Shown piece by piece: positions 8,799-17,590 of a stretch of 64,000 bases of DNA. Source of the DNA: JABDMH01 sp965223165 (lineage in GTDB: Bacteria > Bacteroidota > Bacteroidia > Chitinophagales > Saprospiraceae); the NCBI GenBank assembly GCA_965223165.1, contig CBDCVQ010000019.1:620001-684000 (forward strand). The letters are read 5' to 3'. Numbering within the stretch: the stretch's first letter is position 1; the number at the start of each line of letters is the position of its first letter. The notes beneath the pieces are model-generated. The model was not told the DNA's origin. It searched no databases and saw only the letters and a program-made list of their open reading frames with translations. Both the position numbers and the translations under genes were made by a program.

Positions 8799-11177
8799 TC
8801 AATGCACAATAATCTTATCGGCTATGGATCGCCTGCCGCTGGCGTCTTCAAACTGGTAGAAGTAGAATCCCGCCGGCCAATCCGAAATATCCAGACGAAT
8901 CTCTCCGTGGAAGGGTCGTTTAGCGACGGGCTGCCCCAAATGATTGTGAATGAGCAGGTAACGCAGATCCTGGGTGGCAGGTTGCAGATCCGTGCGGATG
9001 GTCATCAGATCGTCTGCCGGATTGGGGAGCGCCATCGCAGTAAAATCTTCCGGCAAAAAGTCTCTGGTACGCGTGGGATCTCCCTGATTAAACTGTAGCA
9101 CCTTGATGTCATCCAGGTAGAATCCGTCTCTCGTGTCGCTGTTGGTAGATATCATCGCAAATCGGATGGTAATGGTCTCACCGAGATAGTCTGTGAGGTC
9201 GATGTGCTCATTGACCCAATCCAATTGACGCCCGGAAAAGACGGGCTGTCCGAACACCTGACTGGCCAGCGCTGCGGTGGAGTGCTTGGCACAAAGGGGT
9301 TGAAAGAGGACCCCATCGGTGGAGATCTCCACTGCCAGGTAGTCAAAACGGTGTTGGATGTCCCAGAGGGCTCGGAACGTCAGCACTGCAGAATCGGTAC
9401 CCACGAGTGTCAGTGGATCCAACAGGGTGAGATAGTTCTCGCTATGGGGAATGTAATTGCCGTTGGGACTGTCCGTCAGACTGTGGGGCGGCGAGTAAAA
9501 GACCCGATCGCTGATGCCCCAAGCATGCTGATCCGACTGATAATCCCAATCAGACAGGCTGCCGGGATTTTGCAGGGCAAAACGTTGTTCTTGATAGTAT
9601 TTGGTGATCGTGTCATGACGAGCATAATCTCCATTGTCGAGGGTCAGCACAAACTGAATCCGCTCTCCATCCACGATGTCCGGGCTGAGGTGATAGTCCA
9701 ATTGTCCACGCTCCTTCGAAAACAAGCTAAGGATGTACAATTTGGACGGCTGCGAAAACTGAATATTGTCCGTGATGGGGGTGGCCGTCAGCCGCAGTCC
9801 CACATCCTCAAAACCCAGCTTGGTGACCCGGAAGGGGATACGACCACTCAGCTCGGTCAAGTGGGCCTCTGACTCGTCGATCAGGCGACCCGAATTGAGC
9901 AAAAAGAGGGCGGCGTCCAGGTTTTGCTGCAACGATGCTTGGCACAGGTGTTCTACATCGCTTGGATGTGGCCAGAACCCATGTGCGGAGGTACCGACTT
10001 CGGGTGTCATCGAAAAAATACTGGCCTTCTCCGCTCGTTCACCATACATCCAATCATCCGCATCGCCATTGGTGGTATAGGCTATGGTCTCCAGGCCGGT
10101 GCCATAGACATACCGGTTTTCCTGGGTGAGCAGCATGGCCAGCTCCTGAAAGATATCCAGGTCCTCGGCGGGTTGATCCGTATACCCGTACGGATAGATG
10201 AGAAATCCTCCATAGGTATGATAGTTTAGAGCAATCTTAAAGTCGTGGTCCAAGACGAAGTCCCTGACCGCCTGTGTCTCGGGCTCCGAGAAGGGAGCTG
10301 GTCCGCGATAGACTTCTGACTGGGGATTGGCAGATGATCCGGCATTGTTGTGCCCCCACTTGTGTCCATAGTTACGATTGAGATCGACACCGAAGCTCCC
10401 ATCGGCATTTGGTCGTCGATTCTTGCGCCACATGCCGCCACCCGAGGGTTGAATGGTCTCATTGTAGACATAGCCGTCCGGGTTGAGGCACGGCAGGAAG
10501 TAGAGCTCGGTGTTTGCAAGCAGATGCGCGATAGAGGCATTGGACTGCGCGTTTTCCAGCAGGTACCACATGTAGTAGATCAGCTGGGTCAGGCTCACGG
10601 GTTCGCGAGCGTGATGCACCGCCGTGTACAAGATTTCGGGCTCTGCCTCATCCTGGTCCGGGTGATCGGAGATACGCAGCCAATAGATGGGCCGGCCCTC
10701 GTACGTCTTATAGTCGCCGATGGGTTGTCGTACGCTGATCAGATCCGGATAGCGTGCGCGCATGCGATCCAGCTCATCCAGCATCTCTTGATACGTAAAA
10801 TTGCCTTGATAGGATCCCAAGCTAAACTCGCTCGGGGTCACCACGTCAAAGCTGGTCAGGCCTTGGACACAGCTTTCGTCGCTCCGTGCACTATGGTGGG
10901 CCACAGGGGCTTGATGCTGGTATGCTACCGAAGCGTCCGCTGCCAAAATCTCCACGAGGTAGCCGGCATCCTTGGCCGCCGTGATGCCAAAGCGGGAGAA
11001 GTCACCTTCCACATAATCCGGTCCGTAGTGCACGTGATCCAATGCCAAGCCCAACTCGGCCAGTGGTTGCAGGCTACCGTCGCCAAGATGTATACGGGCA
11101 TGACTGTAGTCCTGACCAAAACTATGGGAAGAGACAAGTAACAAAACGGCGGCAAGGGCCGTACGAAAGGTGTTCAT
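8799..11177 (-). CDS. Secreted M14-family zinc carboxypeptidase with T9SS sorting domain
   Basis: 792 aa from the ATG at 11177, where a clean signal peptide begins (MNTFRTALAAVLLLVSSHSFGQ); the frame is open 18 codons further up. The catalytic domain spans about residues 125-430: zinc ligands His189 and Glu192 in VHHAREPVS, a LNYHTYGGFLIYPYG segment carrying the third His, and the catalytic Glu in MTPEVGTSAHGFWP. A beta-sandwich middle region and a MAM/CUB-like segment (LDWVNEHIDLTDYLGETITIR) follow. The last 80 residues (MALPNPADDL to IADKIIVH) match the type IX sorting domain. Probably a surface or released peptidase used for protein scavenging. Confidence 0.88.
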   Translation of the reverse strand: MNTFRTALAAVLLLVSSHSFGQDYSHARIHLGDGSLQPLAELGLALDHVHYGPDYVEGDFSRFGITAAKDAGYLVEILAADASVAYQHQAPVAHHSARSDESCVQGLTSFDVVTPSEFSLGSYQGNFTYQEMLDELDRMRARYPDLISVRQPIGDYKTYEGRPIYWLRISDHPDQDEAEPEILYTAVHHAREPVSLTQLIYYMWYLLENAQSNASIAHLLANTELYFLPCLNPDGYVYNETIQPSGGGMWRKNRRPNADGSFGVDLNRNYGHKWGHNNAGSSANPQSEVYRGPAPFSEPETQAVRDFVLDHDFKIALNYHTYGGFLIYPYGYTDQPAEDLDIFQELAMLLTQENRYVYGTGLETIAYTTNGDADDWMYGERAEKASIFSMTPEVGTSAHGFWPHPSDVEHLCQASLQQNLDAALFLLNSGRLIDESEAHLTELSGRIPFRVTKLGFEDVGLRLTATPITDNIQFSQPSKLYILSLFSKERGQLDYHLSPDIVDGERIQFVLTLDNGDYARHDTITKYYQEQRFALQNPGSLSDWDYQSDQHAWGISDRVFYSPPHSLTDSPNGNYIPHSENYLTLLDPLTLVGTDSAVLTFRALWDIQHRFDYLAVEISTDGVLFQPLCAKHSTAALASQVFGQPVFSGRQLDWVNEHIDLTDYLGETITIRFAMISTNSDTRDGFYLDDIKVLQFNQGDPTRTRDFLPEDFTAMALPNPADDLMTIRTDLQPATQDLRYLLIHNHLGQPVAKRPFHGEIRLDISDWPAGFYFYQFEDASGRRSIADKIIVH

Positions 11178-11530
11178 GTGCAGGAGTGAGGATTTGCTGG
11201 GGGGCAAATATAAGAGATACATCGAGTCCAAATAGTCTTCTTATAACGAATGCAAAATCTTGAGACTCGCCGGTACCACATGGTCAGTCCATTGGCTTCA
11301 CGGGATAACATCGGACGCAGCCGACTCCATGCAACGGGTCACTCAAATAGCAAGATATTAAAATATTTCATCATGTAATTTAGCTGAAATGAGTTGCAGA
11401 TACGTGGGAGCGGAGAAAGGAGGTCCATTCGTGGTTCTTCTCCATCCTGGTTTCAGGGGGTTTAGGAGTGTAGCGTTTAGCGGGTGTAGCGGGTGCTCCG
11501 CCAAAGTAAAAGAGCTTGAACAGGGACAAA
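11178..11530. other. Intergenic lead-in to the repeat array, no gene recognised
   Basis: Contains the promoter side of the M14 peptidase gene and a GC-rich segment with short internal repeats of GTAGCG(GG/TTTAGCGGGTG) at about 11470-11497. Frames seen here are low-complexity readings of the repeat and are not credible genes. Confidence 0.4.
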
Positions 11531-12498
11531 TTTCCACCCCACGAGAGCTCGCAAAAACCGTCCACCGTCTATCGTCTATCGTCCCAGTGGGCGGCTCGCC
11601 GATCTCACCCCAAGCACAGGCAATCCCGCAGCTCGACGATCCAATCACAATCACAATCACAATCATAATCAGCTATCCCCAATCAATTGCTGGGCTAGAC
11701 ATCCACCAAAGAATAGAGTATGAAGCAGGACAAGTTTCCACCCACGAGAGCTCGCAAAAACCGTCCACCGTCCCAGTGGGCGGCTAGCCGATCTCACCCA
11801 CGCACAGGCCCTCCCGCAGCTCGACGATCCAATCACCATCACAATCACAATCAGCTATCCCCAATCAATTGCTAGGCTAGACATCCACCAAAGAATAGAG
11901 TATGAAGCAGGACAAGTTTCCACCCCACGAAAGCTCGCAAAAACCGTCCACCGTCTACCATCCGCCGTCTATCGTCCGCCGTCCCATTGGGCGGCTCGCC
12001 GATCTCCCCCCAAGCACAGGCAATCCCGCAGCTCGACGATCCGGCAAAGAAAAGGAGTATGAACAACGACAAAATTTCAACCCCACGAGAGCTCGCAAAA
12101 ACCGTCCACCGTCTATCGTCCACCGTCCCAGTGGGCGGCTCGCCGATCTACCCCACGCACAGGCAATCCCGCAGCTCGACGATCCAGCAGCACAATCACA
12201 ATCAGCTATCCCCAATCAATTGCTAGGCTAGACATCCACCAAAGAATAGAGTATGAAGCAGGCACAAAATTTCAACCCCACGAGAGCTCACAAAAACCGT
12301 CCACCGTCTATCGTCTATCGTCCACCGTCCACCGTCCCAGTGGGCGGCTCGCCGATCTCCGCCGCGCGCAGGCCCTCCCGCAGCTCGACGATCCAGCAAA
12401 GAAAAGGAGTATGAACAACGACAAAATTTCCACCCTACGAGAGCTCGCAAAAACCGTCCACCGTCCACCGTCCACCGTCTATCGTCTATCGTCCACCG
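11531..12498. repeat. Array of six related intergenic repeat units
   Basis: Six copies of one core start at 11531, 11735, 11917, 12075, 12270 and 12427; the first five end at 11642, 11830, 12042, 12185 and 12394, and the sixth is cut short at the stop codon of the next gene. Each core begins TTTCCACCCCACGAGAGCTC, continues GCAAAAACCGTCCACCGTC with a variable number of CTATCGT/CACCGT steps, then a GGGCGGCTCGCCGATCTC block, and ends CCCGCAGCTCGACGATCC. Two spacer types follow cores: type A (after cores 1, 2, 4) holds AATCAC repeats and CAGCTATCCCCAATCAATTG; type B (after cores 3, 5) holds AAAGAAAAGGAGTATGAAC. Start-to-start distances are 204, 182, 158, 195 and 157. No coding potential is credible. 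Confidence 0.85.
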
Positions 12499-12499
12499 C

Positions 12500-13918
12500 C
12501 TACTTCCCTTTCCCCTGCAAGAGGACCAGGAGCGTATAAAACAGGATCTTGAAATCGAGCGCTAGCGAAGCGTTTTCGATGTAGAGAATGTCAAATTTGA
12601 GTCGCTGGATCATTTGCTCTACGTTGCTCGCATAGCCGTATTTGACCTGACCCCAGGAGGTGATGCCAGGCCGAACCTTAAGCAGGTGCTTGTAATGCGG
12701 GGCCTGTTGCATGATCTTATCGATATAATAGGACCGCTCCGGTCGGGGTCCTACGATGGACATTTCGCCTCGCAGCACATTCCAAAACTGCGGGAGCTCA
12801 TCGAGCCGCCACTTGCGCAAGGTAGCTCCAAAGTTGGTGCAACGCTCATCTCTGTCGTGGGACAACTGCGGCCCATTGGTCTCTGCATTGTGCACCATCG
12901 AACGAAATTTAAAGATCGTGAAGGGCTGACCTCCATAGCCGATACGCTCCTGCCGGTAGATGATGGGACCGGGAGACGTCAGTTTAATCCGGAGCGCGAT
13001 GTAGAGGTACAAAGGGGCCAGAATGACCATCGCAATAAGCGCAATAAAGAGGTCAAAGGCCCGCTTAATGAGACGCTGCCACCGAGGCATCAGGCCTTGC
13101 TCGATCTCGATGAGCACCGCGCCATACACATGGTTCATCTTGACCGTGCCAAGCATGATGTCGTACATATCTGGAATGATCTTCACCAGAATGCGATCCT
13201 CAAACTCAAACAGGATGTCCAAGATGGACTTGAGCTTCCCGTGATCGGAGGTCTCGATGGCAATGATCACCTCCTCGATCTGCCGCTCGGCAATGACCCG
13301 ACGGATATCGGGAATATTGCCAATCTTCGGCAGGTGGTGCTCCAGCCCATTCTGCAATGAACCATTGGCATCGATAAAGCCAATGAAGTCATTGCCCAAC
13401 CCTTTGCGCAAACCGGACATTTCTTCGTACAGCTCCATGGCACTTTCGTTGCCGCCGATAATGAGCGTCTTGTACTGCACCTGCCCAGCCTTCAGGCGGC
13501 GGCTTGCCTGGGTCAGCAGCACACTCCGGGACGTGATCGTCAGTAAAAACTGAAGGAAGAACAAAACCAGGAAGGACTGCAAATAGTCGGTATAGTCAAT
13601 GACCGCGTCGTCCAAGATCAGGGTAAAAAACAGAAACAGGACCCCCAGTAGCACCAGCCAAAATGTCCTGGCGACCGTACGTATACGCGATTTGCGATAG
13701 AGGTCACGATACTCGTCAAAGATCGAGTACAAGAGCACCCAGCCCAGTGGAATCAGGAAGATGCCGATGTAGAAGTTTCGGTCGTCGAGCATCTGCCATT
13801 CGAAGTAGCCGTTCTCCGCAGACTTTCGATAGACGAAGAAACAAGCCCAGGCAAGCAGAGCCATGACAAAGTCCAAGATGCCATAGATAACGATGTCCGT
13901 GACCCGTCGATCTCTCAC
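12500..13918 (-). CDS. Polyprenyl-phosphate sugar-1-phosphate transferase (exopolysaccharide initiation)
   Basis: 472 aa. Five membrane segments in the first 130 residues precede a Rossmann-like CoA-binding-type domain (about 150-270). A final membrane helix then leads into the bacterial sugar transferase catalytic domain (about 285-470), with RAFDLFIALIAMVILAPLYL, KFRSMVHNAE, RKWRLDELPQFWNVLRGEMS and VGPRPE. This is the WcaJ/GumD-type layout: transfer of a sugar phosphate to undecaprenyl phosphate, the first step of capsule or exopolysaccharide assembly. It is the last gene of a four-gene operon, 1 bp after the lipoprotein gene. Its 3' end abuts the repeat array. Confidence 0.9.
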   Translation of the reverse strand: MRDRRVTDIVIYGILDFVMALLAWACFFVYRKSAENGYFEWQMLDDRNFYIGIFLIPLGWVLLYSIFDEYRDLYRKSRIRTVARTFWLVLLGVLFLFFTLILDDAVIDYTDYLQSFLVLFFLQFLLTITSRSVLLTQASRRLKAGQVQYKTLIIGGNESAMELYEEMSGLRKGLGNDFIGFIDANGSLQNGLEHHLPKIGNIPDIRRVIAERQIEEVIIAIETSDHGKLKSILDILFEFEDRILVKIIPDMYDIMLGTVKMNHVYGAVLIEIEQGLMPRWQRLIKRAFDLFIALIAMVILAPLYLYIALRIKLTSPGPIIYRQERIGYGGQPFTIFKFRSMVHNAETNGPQLSHDRDERCTNFGATLRKWRLDELPQFWNVLRGEMSIVGPRPERSYYIDKIMQQAPHYKHLLKVRPGITSWGQVKYGYASNVEQMIQRLKFDILYIENASLALDFKILFYTLLVLLQGKGK

Positions 13919-13919
13919 G

Positions 13920-14771
13920 CTAGAAATGTAGCACTTTTATGTTGTCTAGAAATAGCTCTTGGTTTTGGTCCGGCAATGATGCATCAAAGCTAGCAAGAAA
14001 AATTACCTGGTAATTCTGTAGCTGAGAGGCTTGCAGCTCTTCACTGAAATGTACATATACCTTCTGCCATTCTTCGCTGGGAAATAGGACTAGCTTATAC
14101 TGACTCACCGGGTCGGCGCCTTCATCCCAACCACGTAGCCCGACGGACAAAGGCACGGCTGAGCGATAATCCAATTCGAGATAGACGGCCGAGCCGTTGA
14201 CGGGTAGGCCACGCATGGCTGGGCGGGAGGCCACTTCCAGGGTGGGCAGATTGGCAGATAGCAGCGCCCGTCCAGCCTGTCCTCGCAAGCCACCCTCGTC
14301 GCTGATCTCCACAAAGGTCTCCGCATCGCCATCGAGATCTTCTCGCAAGGCATGGCCCCCATCGAAGGTCTCCACCAGGGCAAAGATGGCGTTGCCCTTG
14401 TATGTGAATGTCGGCGTAAAGGCATCAGCTGATAGCGGTACATGATCGACGGGGACGGTGACACTCCGATAGAAGGGATAGATGATCGGGCTCACCGCCT
14501 GACCATTCTCCCGAATGCCGGCAAATATCTCGACCGTGACCGACTTCTCTTCGATAATCGGTACCCTCGCCGGCAGGGGAAATGCCCCCGCCGCAACACT
14601 GTCGACAAATACCCATAGCTCTGAGATCAAGTGTGTGTTGTCGCCCTGCTCGGTGCCTGCCTGCAGGATGGCCTCAGGCATGACCAGATAGGTAGGCAAA
14701 ATGGCTTTATCTGCCTCACAGCTCACGAGAAGAGACAGGACCAATAGGGTCACCCGACGAAACAGCTTCAT
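13920..14771 (-). CDS. Lipoprotein of unknown function in the polysaccharide operon
   Basis: 283 aa. A short signal with lipobox LVSC (Cys18) makes this a lipoprotein. The rest is beta-rich with no recognised catalytic motif; a C-terminal jelly-roll-like segment (SAVYLELDYRSAVPLSVGLRG to QELFLDNIKVLHF) resembles carbohydrate-binding or discoidin-type sandwiches. It overlaps the upstream oxidoreductase gene by 4 bp (ATGA) and sits 1 bp before the sugar transferase gene, so translation is coupled to polysaccharide genes. A role in anchoring or exporting the polysaccharide is a guess from context. Confidence 0.6.
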   Translation of the reverse strand: MKLFRRVTLLVLSLLVSCEADKAILPTYLVMPEAILQAGTEQGDNTHLISELWVFVDSVAAGAFPLPARVPIIEEKSVTVEIFAGIRENGQAVSPIIYPFYRSVTVPVDHVPLSADAFTPTFTYKGNAIFALVETFDGGHALREDLDGDAETFVEISDEGGLRGQAGRALLSANLPTLEVASRPAMRGLPVNGSAVYLELDYRSAVPLSVGLRGWDEGADPVSQYKLVLFPSEEWQKVYVHFSEELQASQLQNYQVIFLASFDASLPDQNQELFLDNIKVLHF

Positions 14772-15760
14772 GATGGGAGGGCTGCCGCTTGCGCTTCGAT
14801 GATCGACGAAATCTGGTGGGCCAATGCCAGTGCCGCGCGCGCCTCTTGGATACTGACATCTGGGCGCGTACCTGCTAACACCGACTGGGCGAAAAGTGCC
14901 AATTCCATTTCGATCGCATTCGTCGCTGGGGTTTCTGGCATTTCGATATGCACCGTCTTCGGACCGTTGGCAGTATCCAGGGTGAACGTCTGCAGGTCTG
15001 CATCCTCGGGTGCTGCTCCGTCGCTGAGCCGTATGATTTGTGCCGATCGCTCCAGAAAGTCAAGTCCAATATAGGCTCCGGGCTGGAAGACCCGCATTTT
15101 GCGCATATTCTTGAGCGACATGCGGCTCGCGGTGACATTGGCCACGCATCCATTTTCCCACTCAATGCGGGCATTGCCTATGTCCGGGGTGAGGCTGACC
15201 AGGTTGACACCACTGGCCTGGACCTGCTTGATCCGTGATGGCACCATGCTGAGGATAATGTCAAGGTCATGGATCATCAAGTCCAGCACCACAGACACAT
15301 CGGTACCTCGCGGATTGAAGTGGGCCAGTCGATGGACCTCAATAAACTTGGGATCCAAGGCAACATCCTTGATCGCCAACCAGGCCGGGTTAAATCGCTC
15401 CACGTGCCCCACCTGGACAATCAACTGTTTCTCCTTCTGCAGGGACCAGAGCACATCGGCCTCGGAGACCTCCGAGGTGACCGGCTTCTCGATGAAGACG
15501 TGCTTACCCGCCCGCAACGCTTGCTGGGCCAAAGCAAAGTGGGTCGGCGTAGGCGTGACAATGTCTACTGCCTCCACGGCATCAAGCAGTGAAGTATAAC
15601 TGGCAAAGGCCGGAATGGAGTGGTCGGCCGCGATCTCTGTCGCCCGAACCGGATCCTGCTCATAGAATCCGACTAGCTCGATATCGGGCACTTGCCGCAG
15701 GCATTTTAGGTGAATACTACCTAGGTGACCCGCTCCGACCAGGCCTACCTTAACTCGCAT
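14768..15760 (-). CDS. Gfo/Idh/MocA-family NAD(P)-dependent oxidoreductase
   Basis: 330 aa. The N-terminal Rossmann fold starts VKVGLVGAGHLGSIHLKCL with the GxGxxG nucleotide motif. DIVTPTPTHFALAQQALRAG and the EKP motif (HVFIEKPVTSE) are typical of the family. The C-terminal alpha/beta domain contains LMIHDLDIILSM with a conserved His-Asp. Such enzymes oxidise or epimerise sugar nucleotides, often UDP-GlcNAc derivatives, for surface polysaccharide synthesis, which fits its operon with a sugar-phosphate transferase. It overlaps the downstream lipoprotein gene by 4 bp and the upstream small membrane gene by 11 bp. Confidence 0.9.
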   Translation of the reverse strand: MRVKVGLVGAGHLGSIHLKCLRQVPDIELVGFYEQDPVRATEIAADHSIPAFASYTSLLDAVEAVDIVTPTPTHFALAQQALRAGKHVFIEKPVTSEVSEADVLWSLQKEKQLIVQVGHVERFNPAWLAIKDVALDPKFIEVHRLAHFNPRGTDVSVVLDLMIHDLDIILSMVPSRIKQVQASGVNLVSLTPDIGNARIEWENGCVANVTASRMSLKNMRKMRVFQPGAYIGLDFLERSAQIIRLSDGAAPEDADLQTFTLDTANGPKTVHIEMPETPATNAIEMELALFAQSVLAGTRPDVSIQEARAALALAHQISSIIEAQAAALPS

Positions 15761-16061
15761 GCTTGCTGTAGTACATTAGGATGCTGCCAAACATCGTGAT
15801 GAGCACGATCAAGATGGAGGCAATCTTAACCGAATGATGGAGATAGGAGACGAAGGTCTCTATATCATCCGCATGCTCGGGATATCGGGGCAAGATCTCT
15901 TTGCGCAACTTTTTGCGGCTGAATATGTGCTCAGCATTAAACTCCACCCGGTTTGCGCGGAGGTGCTGATACACCTTTAATACCTTCCACCGAAAGTAGA
16001 AATTGACGAAAAGAACCGCGGCAAATAGGCCCAGGACCAGCGAAACCAGTACGATGTACAT
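15750..16061 (-). CDS. Small membrane protein, first gene of the polysaccharide operon
   Basis: 103 aa from the ATG at 16061, chosen because a hydrophobic helix (MYIVLVSLVLGLFAAVLFVNFYF) starts there. A charged central part (about 25-75) is followed by a second membrane helix (IASILIVLITMFGSILMYY). Two-helix topology with the loop on one side. Not recognised as a named family. It overlaps the oxidoreductase gene by 11 bp, so it belongs to the same transcript. Confidence 0.6.
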   Translation of the reverse strand: MYIVLVSLVLGLFAAVLFVNFYFRWKVLKVYQHLRANRVEFNAEHIFSRKKLRKEILPRYPEHADDIETFVSYLHHSVKIASILIVLITMFGSILMYYSKHAS

Positions 16062-16174
16062 GAATCGGCAATTGCTCGCCGGCAAAATTAGTATAAAGAT
16101 CCGATCATGCTGACCCGAGGCCAACAGCAACTGACCTCATCCGCGTGGCTGAGGGTCTGGCCGATTGACCCTGA

Positions 16175-17431
16175 TCAAATGCTGGCAGACGGATCTTCTA
16201 GTTTACCTACAAAGATGATCGTGTCCCGCTGGCGATCCCGTAAGACAAATACAAAGGGTCGATTAAAGTCAAAGACCGGCGGCAGGCTGGTGACACCTAC
16301 GCCGACGGACGTCACGGCGGCTCCCTCCGCCCCTTTCTCGTCGATCTTGAGATACGACTTGTGATTTACCTTGGAGATAAAGAGATTGCCCTCCGGGGCC
16401 TGGCCCAATCGGCTAAAGTCAGCTCCATTGGGGTCAAAAGCGCGTTGCATGCCCATGCCTTTTAGTACGTCGTTGAGCAAGATTCTGAAAGAGATCTCAA
16501 ACTTGGGCAAATTGAGCATGATGCGGCCCGATTGCAGGTCTTCCTGCCACAGGGTAGCCAGCCTATCGGCCGTCAGACTTGCCACGAAAGGATCGACAGC
16601 GATGCCCGCCGTGGATGCCAATACCGTGAGCGAGTAGTTTGTATCTGCAAAGGGTAGCTCGACGGCTTCTAGCTCTCCATCTCGGTAGGAGAACATCTCG
16701 TACGTATCGTGAAACATGAAGGGCGTCGAGATGGAGGAGCCATCGCTGGCCACAAAGTCGGCTTCTCGCGTCAAGTCTTCGACAAAGGGATCCAGCCAAT
16801 CGCCGGTAAAAAAGAGCGCATTGATCAAAAACATCACCTCTTCGGGAGCGATGGACTCCAGGATCTTGTCTATCCGATCCCCCGTCTCCTGCTTGACCCA
16901 ATTGTTGATAGCATCCACGGCAGAAGCGGCCTGTAAATCCAAGGCGATACGATCCGCGTCAAAGTGATCCTGGGCCACCGAGATAAACTGATCGTGCGGG
17001 GTGATGCGACCCTCGTCCCAAAACACCGCATTGGACTGCGAAAGTTGGAGTCCCTCCGTCACACCCTCTAGCTGAGTACTGAGTGCTTCGTAAGCACTAG
17101 CCAGCGTAATGGATCCCGAGAAATCAAAGCCCAACGACTGGGCCATTTCTGCGCGTGTCTCGGTATTGGCCCCTTCTAGCGCCAGGTACAAGGCAGAGGC
17201 GATACTGAGGGGCGAAATGATGAGATTCTCAGCCTTGTTCTCATCCGCAACGGTCTGTTGGAATAGCTTCCATTGAAATGCATTTAAGGCGGTCGACAAT
17301 TCATCCGGAGTGATGATCCGGTCATTCGAAGGTCCCGGCTGCAAGCCCGGTTGTCCGTCATCGTCTGTGGTACAACGCTGCAGCAGGAAAAATGTCATTG
17401 CACCAAGCAGGAGGATTTTGATATTCATCAT
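16175..17431 (-). CDS. Serpin, predicted surface lipoprotein
   Basis: 418 aa. The signal ends in an LQRC lipobox-like site (Cys20). The serpin fold is recognisable from NLIISPLSIASALYLALEGA (helix B and C region), VMFLINALFFTGDW (strand 3A 'NA.YFKG.W' site), a LPKFEISF segment, the hinge EKGAEGAAVTSVGVGVTS in the reactive-centre loop, and FNRPFVFVLRD near the end. Inhibitory serpins have a small-residue hinge like the one seen here, so it is probably a working protease inhibitor. It may protect the cell against its own or foreign extracellular proteases. Single gene; shares an upstream motif with uvrA. Confidence 0.9.
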   Translation of the reverse strand: MMNIKILLLGAMTFFLLQRCTTDDDGQPGLQPGPSNDRIITPDELSTALNAFQWKLFQQTVADENKAENLIISPLSIASALYLALEGANTETRAEMAQSLGFDFSGSITLASAYEALSTQLEGVTEGLQLSQSNAVFWDEGRITPHDQFISVAQDHFDADRIALDLQAASAVDAINNWVKQETGDRIDKILESIAPEEVMFLINALFFTGDWLDPFVEDLTREADFVASDGSSISTPFMFHDTYEMFSYRDGELEAVELPFADTNYSLTVLASTAGIAVDPFVASLTADRLATLWQEDLQSGRIMLNLPKFEISFRILLNDVLKGMGMQRAFDPNGADFSRLGQAPEGNLFISKVNHKSYLKIDEKGAEGAAVTSVGVGVTSLPPVFDFNRPFVFVLRDRQRDTIIFVGKLEDPSASI

Positions 17432-17517
17432 CTGTGATTTTGTACTTAGCTAGACGCTCTCTTGGTATAAAACGTTGGCGCAGCACCATTCATTTGCCCC
17501 CGGTCCCTCCTAAATAA

Positions 17518-17545
17518 ATGTTAAAAAACCCGGATTGGGAAGAAG
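17518..17545 (-). promoter_or_regulatory. Upstream motif shared with uvrA (serpin copy)
   Basis: About 87 bp upstream of the serpin start, the minus strand reads CCAATCCGGGTTTTTTAACA. A closely matching sequence lies upstream of uvrA (20453-20480). About 5 of 28 positions differ. Either a common promoter/operator or a repeat; experimental role unknown. Confidence 0.3.
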
Positions 17546-17590
17546 GCAGTGGACCTGAAGTCCTACCATCGGCGCCTATGCGAATAGAAG

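Noticed and set aside
11531..12498. Possible CRISPR array or coding repeats (several open frames over the array)
   Set aside because: The units are 96-126 bp, spacers are of two shared types and not unique, and no cas gene is near. The frames are low-complexity readings of the repeat on both strands.
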